Positions 53,834 to 53,910 of a DNA stretch of 53,910 bases are shown piece by piece. Under the pieces are notes generated by a model. It had not been told where the DNA came from and ran no database searches. It saw only the letters and a program-made list of their open reading frames with translations. How positions within the stretch are numbered: position 1 is the stretch's first letter; each line of letters starts with the position of its first letter. The DNA comes from Streptomyces mayonensis. Its GTDB lineage: Bacteria; Actinomycetota; Actinomycetes; Streptomycetales; Streptomycetaceae. The stretch covers positions 1 to 53,910 of the forward strand of contig NZ_JACBYP010000050.1 of assembly GCF_018982965.1 (NCBI RefSeq), read 5' to 3'. Made by a program: the position numbers and the translations under genes.

Positions 53834-53910
53834 GTTCGGCGGCGTCCTACTCTCCCACAGGGTCCCCCCTGCAGTACCATCGGCGCTGTAAGGCTTAGCT
53901 TCCGGGTTCG
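53834..53910 (-). rRNA. rrf: 5S ribosomal RNA, 3' part (cut by window edge)
   Basis: Reverse complement runs CGAACCCGGAAGCTAAGCC at the edge, then the GCGCCGATGGTACTGC segment and ends ...GTAGGACGCCGCCGAAC, the standard high-GC actinobacterial 5S 3' region. About 77 nt are inside the window; the 5' ~40 nt and the 23S/16S genes must lie to the right. Confidence 0.95.

Overview
The window is high-GC actinobacterial chromosome, almost certainly Streptomyces. Evidence: strong G/C bias at third codon positions, many GTG starts, 4-nt ATGA/GTGA overlaps between cotranscribed genes, several probable leaderless mRNAs, an IdeR/DmdR-type iron box, and gene content I recognise from the S. coelicolor SCO17xx region (sepF-like, der, cmk, tyrA, scpAB, ald, pyrG, recN). 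From memory, the core order also matches Mycobacterium tuberculosis Rv1691-Rv1713. No prophage, CRISPR array, tRNA or intact IS element was seen.

Layout, left to right. (1) 1-6262: a two-way sulfur-type uptake and oxidation locus. A lipoprotein solute-binding protein (+) lies behind a 23-residue leader peptide ending Cys-Ser-Cys. Facing it is a minus-strand operon: ABC permease, FAD/NAD(P)-binding protein, ABC ATPase, flavin-dependent monooxygenase, and a gene cut by the window edge. (2) 6270-16897: DUF5685 Cys-rich protein, SepF-like protein, glutaryl-CoA-dehydrogenase-like enzyme, MFS pump, PIG-V-like membrane glycosyltransferase, PAP2 phosphatase, I78 inhibitor-like protein and three unrecognised conserved-looking proteins. 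(3) 17042-28502: a housekeeping block on the minus strand, transcribed right to left: parA-like, RHH-like partner, scpA, scpB, rluB; then nrtR-draG behind a palindromic operator; then aroH-tyrA; then cmk-plsC-der. A 176-bp MITE-like element sits between tyrA and cmk. (4) 28874-41104: ald, a STAND/TPR protein, a GC-rich minisatellite, ADP-ribose pyrophosphatase-type Nudix and pyrG on the minus strand; GH15 glycosidase and PucR regulator on the plus strand; then a GT4 glycosyltransferase. (5) 41787-53705: recN, nadK, tlyA and a small protein (minus), SCP2-like protein (plus), an iron-regulated siderophore-type ABC importer without a binding protein, HAD phosphatase, DUF1015 protein, and a TPR protein with a very long Arg/Asp-rich head. 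(6) The right edge holds the 3' part of a 5S rRNA and its terminator, the end of a minus-strand rrn operon.

The most distinctive items are: the Cys leader peptide and the operon architecture around it; the nrtR operator with an intact Nudix box; the MITE-like element; a der stop codon embedded in a 9-bp repeat array; a ~326-residue Arg/Asp low-complexity region in the last protein; and an apparent loss of the steA/mctB pair beside recN. All gene starts are sequence-based choices, and computational searches were not possible.
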